This document shows positions 6,675 to 11,772 of a DNA stretch of 11,772 nt, piece after piece. Within the stretch, counting starts at the first letter, position 1; every line of letters starts with the position of its first letter. The notes below the pieces were generated by a model. That model was given only the letters and a program-made list of their open reading frames with translations, was not told the origin of the DNA and did not search any database. Made by a program: the position numbers and the translations under genes. This DNA comes from DATKMS01 sp041497995 (GTDB lineage: Bacteria > Desulfobacterota > Binatia > HRBIN30), in assembly GCA_041497995.1 (NCBI GenBank), contig JBGQHM010000205.1, positions 1 to 11,772 of the forward strand, given 5' to 3'.

Positions 6675-8443
6675 GGAGCCGACCCCGGCGGCGCGAGGGT
6701 GAAGAAGAACGTTGCCCCTTGCCCAACCGCCGCGTCTACCCAAATGCGACCACCGTGGCGATGGACGATGCGCTGCACGGTGGCGAGGCCGATTCCGGTT
6801 CCCTCGAATTCGTGCGCTCCATGCAGCCGTTGAAACGCGCCGAAGAGCTTGTCGGCGAAGCGCATGTCGAACCCGGCGCCGTTGTCGCGCACGACATAGA
6901 CGGCCTTGCTCTGCTGCTGACGCACCCCCAGCTCGATCACGGGTTGTGGCTGACGGCGCGTATACTTCCAGGCGTTGCCGAGCAAGTTCTCGAGCGCGAT
7001 GCGCAGCAAGCGGGCGTCGGCATCTACCACTATACCCGGGGCCACGATGAGTGTAACCAGCCGCTGCGGATCTGCGCTCTGCAGTTCGGCACCCACGGCA
7101 GCCGCCAACGCGCTGAGATCGACGCGCTGCCGTGTCAGCTCGGCGCGACTGACCCGTGACAGGCTGAGCAAATCGTCGATGAGCTGCCGCATGTGTACCG
7201 CCGCGGCGCGGACCCGCCCCAGATGCTGCTTGCCCTCGGCGTCGAGCTGCTCGGCGTGTTCCTCCAGGACTGCGGCGCTGAAGCCGTCAATCGTCCGCAG
7301 GGGCGCGCGCAGGTCATGCGAGACGGAATAGCTGAATGCTTCCAGCTCTCGGTTGGTGGCTTCGAGCTGGGCGGTACGCTCCGTCACGCGCCGCTCAAGC
7401 TCGGCGTTCAAACGACGCACCTCGTCCTCGGCGCGCTGGCGTTCGGTCACTTCTTGCGCCAGGTCGGCGGCTTCGCGCTGCAGCTCGGCGTACAAGCTGC
7501 CGTTCTCGTAGATGCGACCCACCTGCCCCGCGAGAATGCTCGCCAGCCGCTCATCCTCCTCGCTAAACTCCCCGCCACCAAGCTTGCCGCTGAGACAGAG
7601 CCAGCCGTAGTGCTTCTTCAGTGACACGATCGAGACCGCCAGCAGCGACGAGGCAGCCGGGAAATTCGCCGGCAACCCCACCCGCGCCACCTCGTCGCTG
7701 CTCGCGAGTCGGACGGCGCGGCGTTCCATCGAGAGCGTCGCGAGGACGGTCTGCCCACCAAGCGGCGGCCCGAGACGCGCCACGCTCTCGGAACCGATGC
7801 CACTGGTCAGGAAGTACCGCAGCTGCTGCCCGGTGTCGTCGGGCACGCCGACGGCCGCGAATCGAGCGCCGACAAGCTCGCGCGCCGCGCGGCACAGACC
7901 TTCGAGGCCTCGAACTGGATCGCGTTCGCAGGCCAGTTCCTGGCCGAGCTCGATGAGCGCGGTCAGACGCTCATTCACCCGGCGCAATTGCTCCGCCTTC
8001 TCTGACAGCTTGTCGGTGAGCACCCGCAGATGCTCGCGGTCGAACTCCTGCGTCGGCGGGTGCGGCGGGGCCTCCCTCCGACCGAGGGCGGCGTCGATGG
8101 TGCGAAGGATCACCTCCGGCTCGGACGGCTTGGTGATGATGAAGGGCACACCGCACGCTTGGGCAAGCCCCTGCGCCTCCGGTTCAAGGTAGTGGGCGGT
8201 GTAGAAGATCACCGGTGTCTGCGCGATCGTCTTATCGGCGCGCAACTGGCGGACAAACTCGTACCCGTCCATCGTGGGCATTAGGATGTCGGAGATCACC
8301 AAGTCGGGTCGCTCGACGCGTGCCAGGGCCAGCGCTTCGGCGCCGTCGGAGGCCTGGAGCAAACCATGCCCGCCGTACCCGAGTAACGTCACCAGGAATT
8401 CGCGGTTGATTGCGTGATCGTCGACGACCAGAATCGTGGCCAT
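6671..8443 (-). CDS. Hybrid sensor histidine kinase, REC-GAF-HisKA-HATPase
   Basis: A 590-residue protein. The receiver (about 1-120) has Asp8 and Asp9, phosphoacceptor Asp52 (LVISDILMPTMDG), Thr82 and Lys105 with Pro106. A helical linker precedes a GAF domain at about 163-320, and a coiled-coil-like segment of about 320-368 (ELERRVTERTAQLEATNREL) leads into HisKA. His376 sits in AFSYSVSHDLRAPLRTIDGF, the form typical of phytochrome-type kinases. The HATPase_c has N-box ENLLGNAWKY (485-494), G1 DNGAGFDM (520-527) and G2 EGTGIGLATV (547-556). No phytochrome chromophore domain is evident, and the GAF lacks recognisable bilin-attachment context. ATG at 8443 is preferred because it gives MATILVVDDH, matching the paralogous upstream protein's MAKILVIEDN. 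A GTG at 8464, immediately after the upstream stop, is an alternative. Its 3' end overlaps the next gene by four bases. Confidence 0.92.
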   Translation of the reverse strand: MATILVVDDHAINREFLVTLLGYGGHGLLQASDGAEALALARVERPDLVISDILMPTMDGYEFVRQLRADKTIAQTPVIFYTAHYLEPEAQGLAQACGVPFIITKPSEPEVILRTIDAALGRREAPPHPPTQEFDREHLRVLTDKLSEKAEQLRRVNERLTALIELGQELACERDPVRGLEGLCRAARELVGARFAAVGVPDDTGQQLRYFLTSGIGSESVARLGPPLGGQTVLATLSMERRAVRLASSDEVARVGLPANFPAASSLLAVSIVSLKKHYGWLCLSGKLGGGEFSEEDERLASILAGQVGRIYENGSLYAELQREAADLAQEVTERQRAEDEVRRLNAELERRVTERTAQLEATNRELEAFSYSVSHDLRAPLRTIDGFSAAVLEEHAEQLDAEGKQHLGRVRAAAVHMRQLIDDLLSLSRVSRAELTRQRVDLSALAAAVGAELQSADPQRLVTLIVAPGIVVDADARLLRIALENLLGNAWKYTRRQPQPVIELGVRQQQSKAVYVVRDNGAGFDMRFADKLFGAFQRLHGAHEFEGTGIGLATVQRIVHRHGGRIWVDAAVGQGATFFFTLAPPGSAP

Positions 8444-8464
8444 GGTCCTACCGACGCCTGACAC

Positions 8465-9271
8465 TCATCCTGGGTTGAGACATGCTTCGATCTCCGCGAG
8501 TAGCGCCTGGGGCTCGATCGGGCGCAGGATGAATCGGGTGGCGCCGCGCTCGAGCGCGTGGATCTTATCCCTATCGCCGAAGACGGATGAGCTGATGAAG
8601 AGGAACGGCACGCTGCTCAAGAGGTTGTCTGCCTTCGCGGCGGTGAGAAAATGGAACCCGTTGTGGTCCGGCATATGAAGGTCGGAGAGGATCACATCGG
8701 GGCGCACCTGTCGGGCCAGCGCCAAGCCCTCCTGGACACCAGCCGCCAAGACCACGGTGTAACCGAAGGGTTCGAGGGTGCTGCGGATCAGCTCACGGTT
8801 CACCAGCGAGTCGTCTACAACCAGAATCGTCACGTTTTTGGTGGGGCCCGGACCCGCTGCGGCGGTTGCGGAGGGTGCGGCAGGCTGAGGAGTGGCACCG
8901 CGCGCATGAGGCTGCAAGAACGCTTCGATTTGTTGGACGAACACCTCCGGAACGATCGGCTTGGGAAGATACCCGTCAAAGCCCGCGGCCAGCACCTTGT
9001 CGCGGTCACCAACCATCGCCAGCGCGGTCACCGCAACCAGTGGAATCGGCCGGAGCGCCGGATGCATCTTGAGCCGCCGTGCAACTTCGTACCCGTCCAT
9101 CGTCGGCAAGTGCACGTCACAGATGATGAGGTCCGGCGACTCGCGGTGCGCGTGGTCCACGCCCTCGCCGCCGTCGCTCGCGGTCGTGGTCGTGTGCCCA
9201 AACGCCTTGAGCAGGTACGTCATCAGCTCGAGGTTTTCGATGTTGTCTTCGATCACCAATATCTTGGCCAT
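8465..9271 (-). CDS. Tandem double-receiver response regulator (REC-REC), no output domain
   Basis: A 268-residue protein made of two receiver domains joined by an Ala/Pro/Gly-rich linker (about 123-145). Receiver 1 (2-120) is canonical: Glu8 and Asp9, phosphoacceptor Asp52 (LIICDVHLP), Thr82 and Lys104 with Pro105. Receiver 2 (147-266) has Asp153 and Asp154, phosphoacceptor Asp197 (VILSDLHMP) and Ser227. Its invariant lysine is replaced by Arg250 (FILRPIEP), which may alter phosphorylation or signalling. No DNA-binding, HPt or enzymatic domain is present, so it probably acts as a phosphate relay, sink or protein-contact switch between the kinases encoded on both sides. ATG at 9271 follows the upstream stop by six bases, and no good Shine-Dalgarno site is visible, consistent with coupled translation. 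Confidence 0.9.
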   Translation of the reverse strand: MAKILVIEDNIENLELMTYLLKAFGHTTTTASDGGEGVDHAHRESPDLIICDVHLPTMDGYEVARRLKMHPALRPIPLVAVTALAMVGDRDKVLAAGFDGYLPKPIVPEVFVQQIEAFLQPHARGATPQPAAPSATAAAGPGPTKNVTILVVDDSLVNRELIRSTLEPFGYTVVLAAGVQEGLALARQVRPDVILSDLHMPDHNGFHFLTAAKADNLLSSVPFLFISSSVFGDRDKIHALERGATRFILRPIEPQALLAEIEACLNPG

Positions 9272-9277
9272 CGTGTG

Positions 9278-10452
9278 TCAGGTGTTCTGTGGCACCCTAT
9301 CACCCGGTGCAAGTGCGAGCGTAAACGTGCTGCCCTTCCCGTACTCGCTGTGGAACGCAATCCGCCCGCCGATCAGGTTGGCGAGCTTCTGGCTGAGGTG
9401 GAGGCCGAGCCAGGTGCCCCCGAGTCGCCGGGTCAGGGGGTCGAACTGGGCGAAGGCATCGAACAATTTCGCCTGATCCTCGGGCTTGATGCCGATGCCG
9501 GTGTCGGCCACGCTCACCTCGGTGACCAACCACCCGTTGTCTTGCCGTTGCGTGGCGGCGATACGGACGGTTCCCTTCTCCGTGAACTTGATGGCGTTGT
9601 TGCTCAGGTTGAGCAGGATCTGCGCGAGCGCGCGGCGATCGGTGCGCACTAGCAGCTCAGTTGTCGGGATCTCGGTTTCGAGCCGTAGTCCCTTGCGTTC
9701 GGCCAACGGAGCGACCGCCGCCGCGACCTCGGCAATCACGCTCTGACAGGCGACCGGCTCGATGTGGATGTCGACCTTGCCCGATTCGATCTTGGCCAGG
9801 TCGAGCAGGTCGTTGATGAGGGAGAGCAGGTGCCGGGCGCTGGTCTGAATGGTGCGCAGCTGCTTGTCCTGATCGTCGGTGAGCGGGCCGGGGAGCTTCA
9901 TCAGCAGCGTGCCGGTGAAACCGATGACGGCGTTGAGTGGCGTGCGCAGCTCGTGCGACATGCTGGCGAGGAAGCGGTCCTTCGTCAGGTTGGCTTTCTC
10001 CAGCTCGACGTTCTTCTCGCGCAGCTCGTGCTCAATACGCTTGCGCTCGGTGATGTCGCGCGCGACGGCGACCACCAGCACGCCGTCGTCGACCGCGATC
10101 GGGCTCAGCATGATGTCGAGCGGAAACTCGCTGCCGTCCTTGCGCCGGCCGAGGAGTGCCACGCCGGCCCCCATCGGCCGGGTACGCGGCGCGGCGTAAT
10201 AGTTCGTCCGATGGCCGACGTGCGGCTTGCGAAAGCGCTCTGGCAACAGCAGCTCGACGCCCCGGCCGATCAGCTCGTCGCGGCGATAACCGAACAGGAC
10301 CTCGACCTGTGCGTTCGCGCGCTGAATCCGTCCGTCGCTATCGATCACGACCGTCGCATCCGGGGTGGATTCAAAGAGGCGCTCGAACAGCGCCGACCCC
10401 TTGTCCTGCGCCGCCTTTGCCGTCTTGCGATTCGCTGACTGTACGGCTCTCA

Positions 10453-10453
<1 letters not shown>
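9278..10453 (-). CDS. PAS sensor histidine kinase with degenerate ATP-lid
   Basis: A 391-residue soluble protein. A PAS domain at about 20-140 ends in the usual DITERKR motif. A short helical linker (EHELREKNVELEKANL) leads to HisKA with His167 in MSHELRTPLNAV, then HATPase_c with N-box NLSNNAIKF (282-290) and G1 DTGIGIKPED (317-326). The G2 box, GTGLGL in the neighbouring paralogue, reads GTWLGL here (Trp348, codon at 9410-9412). The lid just before it is one residue shorter and altered (DPLTRRLGG). ATP binding or turnover may be weakened, so this could be a regulatory or pseudo-kinase. The catalytic core is closely similar to that of the gene immediately upstream, from the linker onward. 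ATG at 10453 shares its A with the upstream TGA (TGATG); a GTG at 10456 is also possible. The PAS has a GRRKDGSEFP stretch common in soil-bacterial PAS kinases. Confidence 0.9.
9471..9514. repeat. 44-base exact direct repeat, copy 1 (in duplicated kinase core)
   Basis: This stretch is identical to 10631-10674, at an offset of 1160 bases. It encodes the region around the G1 box (VADTGIGIKPEDQA) of the PAS kinase. It is the longest exact run I noted within a broader similarity covering the HisKA and HATPase_c parts of the two adjacent kinase genes (about 9300-10030 against 10460-11190). It reflects gene duplication or later gene conversion, not a mobile element. Confidence 0.85.

Positions 10454-11772
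<1,319 letters not shown>

Noticed and set aside
6671..8443. Calling the REC-GAF kinase a bacteriophytochrome
   Set aside because: The HisKA form is phytochrome-like, but no PHY domain or bilin-binding cysteine/histidine context is present.
8651..9652. Plus-strand open frame of over 300 codons spanning two minus-strand genes
   Set aside because: It crosses the boundary between the REC-REC gene and the PAS kinase, both well supported, and shows no domain.

Overview
The window is GC-rich DNA from an environmental bacterium. Reading frames are compact and several genes abut or overlap by a few bases. Shine-Dalgarno sites are weak or absent at most starts, and several starts are GTG. The large multi-PAS/GAF histidine kinases and the GST and glycosyltransferase neighbours fit an uncultured soil or groundwater lineage such as a Methylomirabilota/Rokubacteria-like or Desulfobacterota/Binatota-like bacterium. 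That placement is inference from gene style only; no rRNA, tRNA or phylogenetic marker is present.

Layout. Positions 1-89 (+) hold the end of a glutathione S-transferase N-terminal domain that stops matching abruptly. Positions 110-1598 (-) hold a small kinase-like fragment or hypothetical protein followed by a GT1-type (UGT/MGT) glycosyltransferase. A 362-base divergent intergenic region (1599-1960) separates these from a + strand pair: a FixL-like PAS-GAF histidine kinase (1961-3598) overlapping by 17 bases a single-domain response regulator (3582-3986). A 186-base convergent gap follows. The rest (4173-11772, - strand) is one tightly packed gene row, transcribed right to left: a tandem-PAS histidine kinase cut by the window edge, a PAS histidine kinase, a double-receiver protein, a REC-GAF histidine kinase, and a REC-PAS-GAF-GAF histidine kinase. 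Its junctions are a 1-base overlap, a 6-base gap, a 21-base gap and a 4-base overlap, so it reads as a translationally coupled operon.

Together the signalling genes carry five histidine-kinase catalytic cores and five receiver domains. None has a DNA-binding, GGDEF/EAL or other output domain, and no HPt domain is visible. The likely picture is a cytoplasmic sensory network: no transmembrane segments are evident in the complete kinases, and the sensing modules are PAS and GAF. Phosphate may be exchanged between kinases and receivers, with the output encoded elsewhere. The most interesting details are a FixL-type heme-ligand histidine and regulatory arginine in the + strand kinase, a degenerate ATP-lid (glycine to tryptophan) in one of two duplicated kinases, and receiver domains lacking canonical switch residues.
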